Part shown: positions 6,928 through 14,892 of the stretch, piece after piece
How positions within the stretch are numbered: the stretch's first letter is position 1
How the letters are laid out: each line of letters opens with the position of its first letter
Origin: Desulfoprunum sp.
GTDB taxonomy: Bacteria > Desulfobacterota > Desulfobulbia > Desulfobulbales > Desulfocapsaceae
DNA length: 19,573 nucleotides
Assembly: GCA_030696435.1 (NCBI GenBank)
Contig: JAUYSF010000082.1
Span: 1 to 19,573, forward strand
Direction: 5' to 3'
The notes under the pieces: generated by a model
What the model was told of the DNA's origin: nothing
Databases searched by the model: none
Seen by the model: only the letters and a program-made list of their open reading frames with translations
Translations under genes and position numbers: made by a program

Positions 6928-8181
6928 TCAGGGCTCGCTGAAAAGGGCATGGACGGTGGCCGGGATCTCGCCTTTCGGTTTGAGAATATTATTTTCCCCC
7001 ACCTCATATATGCCGAACCATTCTTCCGGATCTTCCCGTTCATGTCGAGTGGAATCTGTGGGATCTTCGCCGCTCTTCCACCACTCGTCATTGAGCTGGA
7101 AGAATACCATTCCGGCGAACTTCTCCTTACCCCAGGCCGTGCGAACATCCTGCCAGACCGAGCGGAATGTCGCCGGGACATCTTCGACCGGGTGGCCACC
7201 GAAACCGGGGACCGATGGCTTGGGCTCAAAGGGTGAGGTCGACAGACCAACCTGGGTGATAAGTATTGGTTTGGTCATCTTTGCTGCCAGATCTTCCAGA
7301 TAGCCCTGATAGGCAGTGCCGGTGACTGAACCGGGAGGCGAGGTCCTGACCCCACGGGCATAGGTGTACACATTCATGCAGACGAGATCGCCGATATCCG
7401 GAGTGATCATGTCCTCCCGTGGGACTTCCAGATCCGGACGGTCACCGACCGGACCGATATGGGTCCAGCTGGTGTGACAGTAGAGATGCCTGCGACCATA
7501 GCGCTTGAGCTCATAATCCATGGCCCCGTCCATCAGGCGGGCGATGGCAATCTCGGTCGGAGTCCGGTTTTTGACGATGATATGCCGGCCGGTGAAATCA
7601 CGGACATCGGCATGGCGGGCATCGGTGCGCTTCACAGCATCGGCCTGAAGCTCGTCACCGATGGAGAACAACACGAGACGATCAGGGCGTCCCACCTTAT
7701 ACGTATAGTCAATGACATCACGGATCTGGTTCAGGGTCTTGTTGAGAAAGGTCTCATCAAGAAAATCCTCCTCGTAGGCCCATATCCAGATATCCTGGCC
7801 ATAGACCAAGTCGGTCTTATCAAGCTCGGTGAAAAACTTAGCCGGCATCTGCAGGGGGAAGACATGGACATAGTTCACTCCCAGATCCCGCATCAGAGGA
7901 ATATGTTGGGCATACCGATCATCATTGCCGGGGCTGGCACCGTAAATCGGGGTCTCTCCCGGCAGATAGGGCGAATAGCCGATTCCCTTGAAAAACACTG
8001 GGTTTCCGCCCCGCGAGAGATCTAATATCTCGCCTCCTCGGCTAACGAAACGGGTCGGGGCCAGGGTCGCGGGATCAATGTCCGAGGTCTTGCCCTGAGG
8101 CGCGGAAACGGCAGCCAAGGCCTGGCCCGTCAGGAGCAGAAGCAGTATCGTCAAATGGAGTATTGTTCTTTGGGATAGCAT
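6928..8181 (-). CDS. Secreted TIM-barrel glycoside hydrolase-like protein
   Basis: 417 aa. A signal peptide is clear: hydrophobic core at about 7-20 and a likely cut after ALA at residue 23, so the protein is periplasmic or extracellular. It then reads as a (beta/alpha)8 glycosidase of the clan A type: FFKGIGYSPYLPGE (63-76) for strand 1, GDE (E177) where the acid/base Glu is expected at the end of strand 4, ILITQVGLS (306-314) for strand 7 and FFQLNDEWW (360-368) for strand 8. At strand 7 the usual nucleophile Glu is Gln (Q310; codon CAG read directly). I cannot name the GH family or substrate. It is divergent from an LtaS-type transferase, suggesting a joint role in an envelope or secreted glycan. 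Confidence 0.7.
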   Translation of the reverse strand: MLSQRTILHLTILLLLLTGQALAAVSAPQGKTSDIDPATLAPTRFVSRGGEILDLSRGGNPVFFKGIGYSPYLPGETPIYGASPGNDDRYAQHIPLMRDLGVNYVHVFPLQMPAKFFTELDKTDLVYGQDIWIWAYEEDFLDETFLNKTLNQIRDVIDYTYKVGRPDRLVLFSIGDELQADAVKRTDARHADVRDFTGRHIIVKNRTPTEIAIARLMDGAMDYELKRYGRRHLYCHTSWTHIGPVGDRPDLEVPREDMITPDIGDLVCMNVYTYARGVRTSPPGSVTGTAYQGYLEDLAAKMTKPILITQVGLSTSPFEPKPSVPGFGGHPVEDVPATFRSVWQDVRTAWGKEKFAGMVFFQLNDEWWKSGEDPTDSTRHEREDPEEWFGIYEVGENNILKPKGEIPATVHALFSEP

Positions 8182-8581
8182 TTTTTGTATTCTTACAACT
8201 CTTCAATATTATGGCATTAATCGCAGACAATTCAACACCGGATGGTATTTCCACAGCCCTCCACCTCACCTCTATTCCTCCTCAGACCTACCATAAAAAA
8301 AGCAAAGCACCAAGAAAAAAGCCCCCGGAAAATCACCGGCGGCATGCATGTCTATCAGGCCGGAAGATACTATTCACCGCGCTATGCGGATACTGTGATG
8401 CATCCGGAGATTGATCGAAAGTTGCCCCGGCGGCGCTCGCGCTCAGAATCCGCCTGGAGACCGAGCTGCAACAGCCGTTTTTTCTGATCCTTTTCCGCGA
8501 AACTGGCATTTTCCTTATGATGCGACTAATATGGCGACCTGATCGTCTTCTTTCCGTCATCCTTTTTTTGAGTGAACTCCT
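8182..8581. other. 400-nt divergent intergenic region
   Basis: This lies between the minus-strand glycosidase-like gene and the plus-strand phosphotransferase gene, so it must hold both start regions. The part next to the glycosidase gene is AT-rich with a promoter candidate. Short ORFs here overlap each other and lack ribosome binding sites or recognisable content. No tRNA, clear riboswitch or strong hairpin is visible. I see no convincing plus-strand promoter. Confidence 0.5.
8206..8235 (-). promoter_or_regulatory. Candidate promoter of the glycosidase-like gene
   Basis: On the minus strand TTGAAT (8230-8235) and TAATAT (8206-8211) are 18 nt apart. Transcription would start near 8199, leaving a short leader of about 17 nt before the ATG at 8181. 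Confidence 0.35.
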
Positions 8582-10702
8582 TTGAAAAACAGAATTTCCC
8601 TGATTCTTATCGCAGTCCCCTGTTTTCTGCCATTGATCTGGCGCATCTGGCAACATGGCATGGCCGAACCTGTCGGCCTGCTCTCCGATTTCAGCCTCGG
8701 CCTGCTGATCTTTCTCCTGGCTTTGGCCAGTCCGTTTCTCGTTCGTATACTGCTTGTCCTGCTCTGGGCGCTCTTTCAGGCCGGTTCGCAGGAACTTCTT
8801 GCCGCCATGCAGCGACTTCCTTCCTGGCAGGACATGCATTATCTCGCCGATCCGACCTTTGTGCAAAACAGTGCAGCAGGTCTGCATCTGGCCAATCCCA
8901 TTCTGGTCGGCGCACTGCTGCTGTCAGCGTTCTTCTCTTGCTTTGGCAAAGTGCGAAAACCCGGCAGACTCGTTCTTCTCACAGGCTTTGCTCTTATTGT
9001 CGCACTCCTGGGGGCACAGACTCTGCTCAACCGCCAGTTCAGCGGCGAAAGTATTGCCGCCCGCTACAACCCGTTGCAATGGTTTGCCGTAGATGCCGCA
9101 GCCATATTGACACAGGAGAAAAAAAGCGATCTGTCGATCTCCGATCTGCCTCTTTCAATGCGACAACTTGACCTTTCCGGGACTCCGCTGCTGCAGAAAG
9201 GCAGGGCCAAAAATGTCCTGATCATCACCCTGGAGGGGATTCCCGGGCTCTACCATCCCGAGATCCGCGAGGCAATGCAGGTCCCCGCCGGCCCGTATGA
9301 AATGAAGGGTCTGGTTGAGAACACCAAGGATGCAACTCTGGTCCCTGATTTTGTTGACCACAGCCACCAAACCATCCGTGGGCTCTACTCCATCCTGTGT
9401 GGTGACTTCAGCAAATTCTCCTATGAGATGTCGAAGGCATTCGAACTCCAAACCAACCCTGAACGGGCCAAAGAGTGCCTGCCGGCCCAGTTGGCCAAAA
9501 ATGGTTGGGATACCCATTATCTGCAGGCGGCAGGGTTACTGTTCATGGGCAAGGACCAGGTGATGCCCAATATCGGTTTTCAGCACGTGCATGGCAATGA
9601 ATGGTTCAGCGAACCCGATCCGTATCCCTTCATGTGGGGCAAGACCGACCCTGTTTTTTTCCGCGGGGCACGAAAATACATCGCCGAGTTGCAGGCCAAA
9701 GATCGCCCGTGGATGCTGACCCTGCTGACTGTCGGCACCCATCAACCCTATGCCGCTCCCGATGAAATCGTTGCCAAATACCCGAACCGCATGATCGCCA
9801 CGGTCGCCATTCTTGACGAGGCCGTGGCAGAGTTTCTCAAAGGAATACGAGAAGATGGTGTCCTGAAGGATACACTGGTTATCATTACCTCGGATGAATC
9901 CCACGGCGATGATATTGCTGAATGGGCCAGCAGCTGGGGGCTAATGGCCATCCTAGCCCCGGAACAGAAGGCCCTGCCCCGTATAAAAAAAGGGACTTAT
10001 GGCCTGCTCGACACCACGGCCTCCATCCTCGATTATCTCGGGATCAAGCCACCCGCTTCGATTATCGGCAGGAGTTTTTTTCGCGACTACTCGGAACCGA
10101 GGGTGATGGCCTCCTACACCAACAGCAAACTGCGCTGGCTGACCACCGATCATAAACGCTATGAATGCGCCCAGAATGGCGACTGCAGCGTCAGCACCGC
10201 CCCGAGCCTTATCGGCTTCCCTCCCGGTGGTTTTAGCCAAGACCGAGAAAACCAATCACAGAGGCTCTTTGGCCTCGCCGCAGTCCTTGATCATAAGCTT
10301 ACCAGTAAGGCCAAGATCCAGGTTCTGCGTTTTGCCAAGGGTGAGATTCGCAAATTGCCGGAGAAGATAACCAGTGAATGGACAGATAATCTCGCCGGCG
10401 CCCAGTATCTGGATTTTCCAGCTGATTCAAAGGTCCATGTGTCGATCAGGATCAAGGCCCTACAGACCCCCAATGAGGGCATCCAAATCAAACTCTTCTT
10501 GCGCGAGTTCGAGTATCTCGTCAAAGACATCGAATATCCATCTTTCCCCGTCCAGCATGCCGGCGAAGAGGCAAAGCTCGAATTTGACATCGACAATCCC
10601 AAGGCCAGACAATCCTTCTCCTTTCATCTGGTCGGAGAAGGCAAAAATGCCGAGATCAAGATGGAAGAATTCAACGTGACTATCACCAGAAACAAGGGAT
10701 AG
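8582..10702 (+). CDS. Membrane LtaS/OpgB-type phosphoglycerol or phosphoethanolamine transferase
   Basis: 706 aa. Four hydrophobic segments (about 5-22, 38-66, 102-122, 128-148) anchor a large periplasmic catalytic domain of the alkaline phosphatase/sulfatase superfamily. Active-site elements: E218 in NVLIITLEG (metal), T264 in SHQTIRGLYS (the likely nucleophile), H387 in VGTHQPY, and D438 with H441 in TSDESHGDD. The pattern fits LtaS/OpgB-type enzymes that move phosphoglycerol or phosphoethanolamine from phospholipids to glycans or lipids, more than a true sulfatase. The start is TTG: an in-frame TGA at 8573-8575 excludes longer forms, and the next Met (residue 26) would lose the first membrane segment. 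Residues ~555-706 form an extra beta-rich tail. Substrate unknown. Confidence 0.82.
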   Translation: MKNRISLILIAVPCFLPLIWRIWQHGMAEPVGLLSDFSLGLLIFLLALASPFLVRILLVLLWALFQAGSQELLAAMQRLPSWQDMHYLADPTFVQNSAAGLHLANPILVGALLLSAFFSCFGKVRKPGRLVLLTGFALIVALLGAQTLLNRQFSGESIAARYNPLQWFAVDAAAILTQEKKSDLSISDLPLSMRQLDLSGTPLLQKGRAKNVLIITLEGIPGLYHPEIREAMQVPAGPYEMKGLVENTKDATLVPDFVDHSHQTIRGLYSILCGDFSKFSYEMSKAFELQTNPERAKECLPAQLAKNGWDTHYLQAAGLLFMGKDQVMPNIGFQHVHGNEWFSEPDPYPFMWGKTDPVFFRGARKYIAELQAKDRPWMLTLLTVGTHQPYAAPDEIVAKYPNRMIATVAILDEAVAEFLKGIREDGVLKDTLVIITSDESHGDDIAEWASSWGLMAILAPEQKALPRIKKGTYGLLDTTASILDYLGIKPPASIIGRSFFRDYSEPRVMASYTNSKLRWLTTDHKRYECAQNGDCSVSTAPSLIGFPPGGFSQDRENQSQRLFGLAAVLDHKLTSKAKIQVLRFAKGEIRKLPEKITSEWTDNLAGAQYLDFPADSKVHVSIRIKALQTPNEGIQIKLFLREFEYLVKDIEYPSFPVQHAGEEAKLEFDIDNPKARQSFSFHLVGEGKNAEIKMEEFNVTITRNKG

Positions 10703-10721
10703 TGCGTGCGCAGGAGGATGT

Positions 10722-10743
10722 TCACAGGCCCACATCCCTGTGA
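10722..10743 (+). terminator. Perfect 7-bp hairpin after the LtaS-type gene
   Basis: TCACAGG and CCTGTGA pair across an 8-nt loop about 20 nt beyond the TAG stop. No T-run follows, so it may act with Rho or only protect the RNA end. Confidence 0.35.
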
Positions 10744-10838
10744 GCAATCGTGGCTTAATCGGCCTCAATCTGCCCCAAGAAAAATTCTCGTCTTTGGTCT
10801 TTTCACATTGATCCATCGCAACCAGAGATTATGAAAAT

Positions 10839-10867
10839 TTGACATCCTTGTTTGCTGCAGATATCCT
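10839..10867 (+). promoter_or_regulatory. Candidate sigma-70 promoter for the periplasmic sensor-like gene
   Basis: TTGACA (10839-10844) is a perfect -35, followed after exactly 17 nt by TATCCT (10862-10867; 4 of 6). Transcription from about 10874 gives a leader of roughly 128 nt before the ATG at 11002. The rest of 10703-11001 shows the hairpin after the previous gene and nothing else I recognise. Confidence 0.5.
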
Positions 10868-11001
10868 GTAATCGAGCATCAGCAATAGAGATGGCAGAGC
10901 AAAATACACTCCGTAATCTCATTGCCCGTTGTTCGGAACTTGTCCCCGCCGTTTTACGGCCACACCCTCTTCCTTTCCTTTTCACAGCAATGGAGGCTCA
11001 G

Positions 11002-11625
11002 ATGACACGGACACATCAACTTTTTACACTGACAATCACCCTTTTTTTCTGTGTGTTCATCTCTCAAGCGTCGGCGTATGCCCAGGAGGGCCAGGCAGCT
11101 CTTCTTGAGCGCCTGACAGCCGATATCGCCGCAAGCACCCAACTGAACGACACGTCAAAGGAATTGGTGAAATCTAAACTTCTGCCGATTACGGTCAATC
11201 CCATCCTTGTTGCCGAGGTCAAAGCCCAAAACAACAAAAAGGTTTCACTCGAAACAATCAAGAAAGTCGATGACGAATGGAAGGCCAAGGAGGGGGATGT
11301 TCCACTCCTTGAAGAACTCAAGGCCAACACCACCGCCAAGGAACTCAACCGACTGATCAAAGGCATTCCCGAGGTGGTTGAGTGCTTTGTCATGGATAAC
11401 CAAGGGGCGAATGTCGGCCAATACAACGATACCAGTGATTACTGGCAGGGTGATGAGCCGAAATGGGCAAAATCATTCAATGGTGGAAAGGGCGGTGTGG
11501 AAATCGGCAAGAAAGAGATCGACCAGTCAACCGCCTTAGCCCAGCAGCAAATCAGTCTTCCTCTTATCGATGCGGATGGCGCTGTTGTCGGAGCTATCAC
11601 CCTCGGCATCTCTGTGGCGAAATAA
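11002..11625 (+). CDS. Periplasmic PDC/cache-like sensor-domain protein
   Basis: 207 aa from the ATG at 11002. GGAGG at 10992-10996 sits 5 nt before it, and the product then starts with a clean signal peptide (hydrophobic 8-20, likely cut after AYA at 27). The open frame runs upstream to 10852, but that extension has no ribosome binding site and would bury the signal. The mature part has a helical first half (about 28-120), then a small alpha/beta unit with VVECFVMDNQGANVGQYNDTSDYW and an ending ISLPLIDADGAVVGAITLGI, resembling one half of a cache/PDC ligand-binding domain. No kinase, methyl-accepting or membrane domain is attached, so it may be a free-standing binding protein. Ligand unknown. 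Confidence 0.65.
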   Translation: MTRTHQLFTLTITLFFCVFISQASAYAQEGQAALLERLTADIAASTQLNDTSKELVKSKLLPITVNPILVAEVKAQNNKKVSLETIKKVDDEWKAKEGDVPLLEELKANTTAKELNRLIKGIPEVVECFVMDNQGANVGQYNDTSDYWQGDEPKWAKSFNGGKGGVEIGKKEIDQSTALAQQQISLPLIDADGAVVGAITLGISVAK

Positions 11626-11665
11626 TGGAGGTGTTCCACTGAAAAGGCTATTAAGAGCGGTCGTT

Positions 11666-11715
11666 TGCACTGCATGAAAGGGCGAGGTTAACTTCTGGTC
11701 TTTCCATGCAGTGCA
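11666..11715. terminator. Bidirectional hairpin between convergent genes
   Basis: TGCACTGCATG (11666-11676) and CATGCAGTGCA (11705-11715) are perfect 11-bp inverted copies, extended inward by AAAG/CTTT with one bulge. It sits about 40 nt after the stop of the plus-strand sensor-like gene and 15 nt after the stop of the minus-strand ivd, so it probably ends both transcripts. The flanking T-runs are weak. Confidence 0.55.
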
Positions 11716-11729
11716 GAAATATTGTCGTT

Positions 11730-12896
11730 TTATTCAGTGTCTCTGAACAGTTCCCTACCGATCAGCATGCGACGGATTTCGCTGGTGCCAGCGCCGATTT
11801 CGTACAGTTTGGCGTCCCGCAGCAGGCGGCCGGTCGGGAAGTCGTTGATATAGCCGTTGCCACCGAGACACTGGATCGCCTCCAGGGCCATCCAGGTCGC
11901 CTTCTCGGCGGTATAGAGGATGACGGCAGCGGCATCTTTTCTGATATTACCGCCTTTATCCGCCGCCTTGGCTACCGTGTAGACATAGGCCCTGCAAGCA
12001 TTCCAGGTGGCATACATATCGGCCAGTTTACCCTGCATCAACTGAAATTCACCGATGGGTTTGCCGAATTGGCGCCGCTCGTGGACATAAGGCAGCACCA
12101 CATCCATGCAGGCCGCCATGATGCCCAAGGGGCCACCGGCCAGGACCAGGCGTTCGTAATTGAGCCCGCTCATCAGGATATCCACCCCCCTATCCACTTG
12201 GCCCAGGATATTTCCTTTCGGCACTCGACAATTGGTAAAGACCAGCTCGCAGGTGGGCGAACCGCGCATCCCGAGCTTGTCGAGCTTAGGACTGGTGGCA
12301 AAGCCCGGCATGGCCTTCTCGACCAGAAAGGCGGTGATGCCATGTTGCTTCTTCTCTGCTGAGGTTTTGGCGTAGACCACCAGGACATCGGCATTGGGGC
12401 CATTCGTTATCCACATCTTGGTGCCGTTCAGGATATAGCCGTCGCCCGCCTCGACCGCCGCAAGACGCATACTGACCACATCGGAACCCGATCCGGCCTC
12501 ACTCATAGCCAGTGCACCAATCTTCCTGCCGGCAACCAGATCCGGGAGATAGCGCCCCTTCTGGGCCTCGCTGCCGTTCAGCTTAATCTGGTTGACACAG
12601 AGATTGGAATGGGCACCGTAGGCCAGGCCAACCGAGGCCGAGCCCCGGCTGATCTCTTCCATAGCAATGACATGTTCGAGATAGCCCATGGCCGCCCCGC
12701 CGTACTGTTCCGGCACGGTGACACCCAGGAGCCCCAGGGCACCCATCTTCTGCCAGAGTTCCGGCGGGAAATGGTCATTCCGGTCAATTTCTGCGGCCAG
12801 CGGGGCAATTTCCTGAGCGACAAAATCCTGCACTGTCTCACGCAGCAGGCTGGCGGTTTCTCCCAGGCCAAAATCTAAAAGAGGAAATGTCTTCAT
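11730..12896 (-). CDS. ivd: Isovaleryl-CoA dehydrogenase
   Basis: 388 aa, full-length acyl-CoA dehydrogenase. It oxidises isovaleryl-CoA to 3-methylcrotonyl-CoA with FAD, passing electrons to ETF, in leucine/isovalerate breakdown. Many stretches match animal IVD closely: YLEHV (72-76), [20 protein letters not shown] (80-99), [16 protein letters not shown] (128-143), WITNGP (162-167) and LGMRGS (208-213). E248 in the YERLVLAGG block is where IVD carries its catalytic Glu, whereas most other acyl-CoA dehydrogenases place it nearer the C-terminus. The C-terminal [10 protein letters not shown] is typical. AGGAG lies 6 nt before the ATG, and the gene begins 12 nt after the acetoacetyl-CoA synthetase stop. 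It is the last gene of the operon. Confidence 0.92.
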   Translation of the reverse strand: MKTFPLLDFGLGETASLLRETVQDFVAQEIAPLAAEIDRNDHFPPELWQKMGALGLLGVTVPEQYGGAAMGYLEHVIAMEEISRGSASVGLAYGAHSNLCVNQIKLNGSEAQKGRYLPDLVAGRKIGALAMSEAGSGSDVVSMRLAAVEAGDGYILNGTKMWITNGPNADVLVVYAKTSAEKKQHGITAFLVEKAMPGFATSPKLDKLGMRGSPTCELVFTNCRVPKGNILGQVDRGVDILMSGLNYERLVLAGGPLGIMAACMDVVLPYVHERRQFGKPIGEFQLMQGKLADMYATWNACRAYVYTVAKAADKGGNIRKDAAAVILYTAEKATWMALEAIQCLGGNGYINDFPTGRLLRDAKLYEIGAGTSEIRRMLIGRELFRDTE

Positions 12897-12908
12897 GTCT
12901 TCTCCTGA

Positions 12909-14858
12909 TTAGCTTTGCAGTTCGTTGATATTGGCGAATAAATCCAAAGATTCCGGATTCTTCAAGGCATCCTTGTTTTTCACCTCTCGGCCATGGATTG
13001 TCTTTTTGACGGCAAGTTCGACCTTTTTCATATTCAGGGTGTAGGGGATGTCCGGTATCCCGATGATCTTGGCCGGGACATGCCGGGGCGAGGCATTGGT
13101 CCGGATGCTCATTTTGATTTTGTCCTTGATGGCCTCGGTCAGCTCATATCCGGCCTTCATCTTGACAAAAAGGATGATCCGAACATCACCCAGCCAATCC
13201 TGGCCGACGACCACGCTGTCGTCAATCTCCTCCAACTTTTCCATGAGCCGGTAGATCTCTGCCGTACCGATCCTGACCCCACCGGGGTTCAGGGTGGCAT
13301 CTGATCTGCCGTACATGATCACGCCGCCCCGTTCGGTAATCTCGATGAAATCGCCATGGGTCCAGACGCCGGGATACTCTGAAAAATAGGCCGCCTTGTA
13401 CTTTTGACCGTCCGCATCATCCCAAAAAGAGATGGGCATGGAAGGGAAAGGAGCGGTACAGACCAGTTCACCCTGTCTGCCGGTAACCGGCGCACCGTTC
13501 TCGTCATAAGCGAAGACCTTCATACCAAGCCCCCGACACTGGAGTTCGCCCTCATAGACCGACCCCATCGGGTTGCCCAACGCAAAGCAGCCGTTCAGGT
13601 CCGATCCACCCGAGATAGAGGCCAGCTGCAGATCGGCCTTCACCTCATCATAGATAAAATGAAAATCCTCTTTGGAGAGTGGCGAACCAGTGGAAAGCAG
13701 GGTCTTCAATGGACTCAGATCAAACTGTCTGCCCGGTTTTACCCCGGCATTCTTTAAGGCTGCGATATAGCCGGCACTGGTGCCGAAGATGGTGATCTTT
13801 TCATCCTGGGCCATCTGCCAGAGGGCCTCCGGACCGGGATGAAAAGGGTTGCCGTCATAGAGAACGAGGGTCGCACCGCTGGCAAGCGAGGTGGTCAGCC
13901 AGTTCCACATCATCCAGCCGCAGGTCGTGAAGTAGAAGATGGTGTCTTCGCGTTTGAGGTCGGTATGGAGGATCAGTTCTTTGAGTTGATGGAGCAGAAC
14001 CCCGCCGGCACTCTGGACCATGCATTTCGGCAGGCCCGTGGTACCGGAAGAATACATGATATAGAGGGGATGTTCGAACGGCAGCTGGACAAAGTCGATC
14101 TCCTCGGCGTTATTGCGGCAGAAATCATCGTAATGCACACCATTGACCAGATCGCCGAGATCGGCCCGTTCCCGCGTATAGGGCACGACCACCACCTTTT
14201 CGAGGGAAGGGATTTCCTTAATAATGCCGGCAATCTTCGCCAGACTGTCGAGGGCCTTGCCCTTAAAGAAATAACCGTCGGCGGTAAAGAGGACCTTCGG
14301 CCGGGCCTGGCCGAATCTGTCCAGCACACCCTTGATGCCGAAATCGGGCGAACAGGAGGACCAGGTTGCCCCGAGGCTTACGGCCGCCAGCATGGCGATG
14401 ATCGATTCGGGCATGTTCGGCATGAAGCCCACCACCCGATCCCCCGGCACTACCCCGGCCGTTTTCAGCGCCGCAGCCACCTTGGCCGTGGCCGTGTAGA
14501 GTTCGGCGTAGGTTAAGGTCCTGCGGACACTGTCCTCGCCCCGGAAGATCAGGGCCGTCTTCTCATCCCGATAGCGCATTAGGTTTTCAGCGAAATTCAG
14601 CCGACTGCCGGAGAACCAGCGAGCCCCCGGCATCTTGGCCGGATCATCGATCACCTCATCATAACCTTTTGAGGCCTTGATCCCGGCAAAACGCCACATC
14701 TCAGCCCAGAAGCTTGCAATATTTTCCACGGACCACCGATAGAGGGCATCGTAATCGGCAAAGTGCGTCCCGTAGGTCTGGTTCACCTCCTGCATGAACC
14801 TGTACATATTGGCATCCTTGATTCGTTGCTCAGACGGTTCCCATAAAGGTTGTGACAT
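12909..14858 (-). CDS. aacS: Acetoacetyl-CoA synthetase
   Basis: 649 aa from the ATG at 14858, chosen because AGAGG lies 6 nt upstream; a TTG at 14873 would add five residues. It is an ANL adenylating enzyme of the acetoacetyl-CoA synthetase branch: acetoacetate + ATP + CoA to acetoacetyl-CoA. Seen: the N-terminal domain with WFSGSRLNFAENL, the P-loop YSSGTTGLPK (269-278), the TTCGWMMWNWL and GGSDLNGCFALGNP blocks typical of this branch, GRSDATLNPGGVRIGTAEIY, and a C-terminal YTLNMKKVE in place of the common SGK, with the catalytic-lysine position kept. The product would feed a thiolase. Acetoacetate is the end product of leucine degradation, which links the gene to ivd. Confidence 0.92.
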   Translation of the reverse strand: MSQPLWEPSEQRIKDANMYRFMQEVNQTYGTHFADYDALYRWSVENIASFWAEMWRFAGIKASKGYDEVIDDPAKMPGARWFSGSRLNFAENLMRYRDEKTALIFRGEDSVRRTLTYAELYTATAKVAAALKTAGVVPGDRVVGFMPNMPESIIAMLAAVSLGATWSSCSPDFGIKGVLDRFGQARPKVLFTADGYFFKGKALDSLAKIAGIIKEIPSLEKVVVVPYTRERADLGDLVNGVHYDDFCRNNAEEIDFVQLPFEHPLYIMYSSGTTGLPKCMVQSAGGVLLHQLKELILHTDLKREDTIFYFTTCGWMMWNWLTTSLASGATLVLYDGNPFHPGPEALWQMAQDEKITIFGTSAGYIAALKNAGVKPGRQFDLSPLKTLLSTGSPLSKEDFHFIYDEVKADLQLASISGGSDLNGCFALGNPMGSVYEGELQCRGLGMKVFAYDENGAPVTGRQGELVCTAPFPSMPISFWDDADGQKYKAAYFSEYPGVWTHGDFIEITERGGVIMYGRSDATLNPGGVRIGTAEIYRLMEKLEEIDDSVVVGQDWLGDVRIILFVKMKAGYELTEAIKDKIKMSIRTNASPRHVPAKIIGIPDIPYTLNMKKVELAVKKTIHGREVKNKDALKNPESLDLFANINELQS

Positions 14859-14892
14859 GGCCTGCCTCTTCAATGAAATCCCTGATTCTCAA

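Noticed and set aside
8333..8887. 184-codon minus-strand ORF in the divergent region
   Set aside because: Most of it is antisense to the membrane segments of the LtaS-type gene; very rich in Arg/Lys/Gln with no fold-like pattern.
10852..11001. Upstream extension of the periplasmic sensor-like gene
   Set aside because: The frame is open but lacks a ribosome binding site, and would put 50 hydrophilic residues ahead of a clear signal peptide; GGAGG marks the later ATG.
13839..14516. 225-codon plus-strand ORF
   Set aside because: Lies fully inside the acetoacetyl-CoA synthetase gene on the other strand and shows no domain or ribosome binding site.
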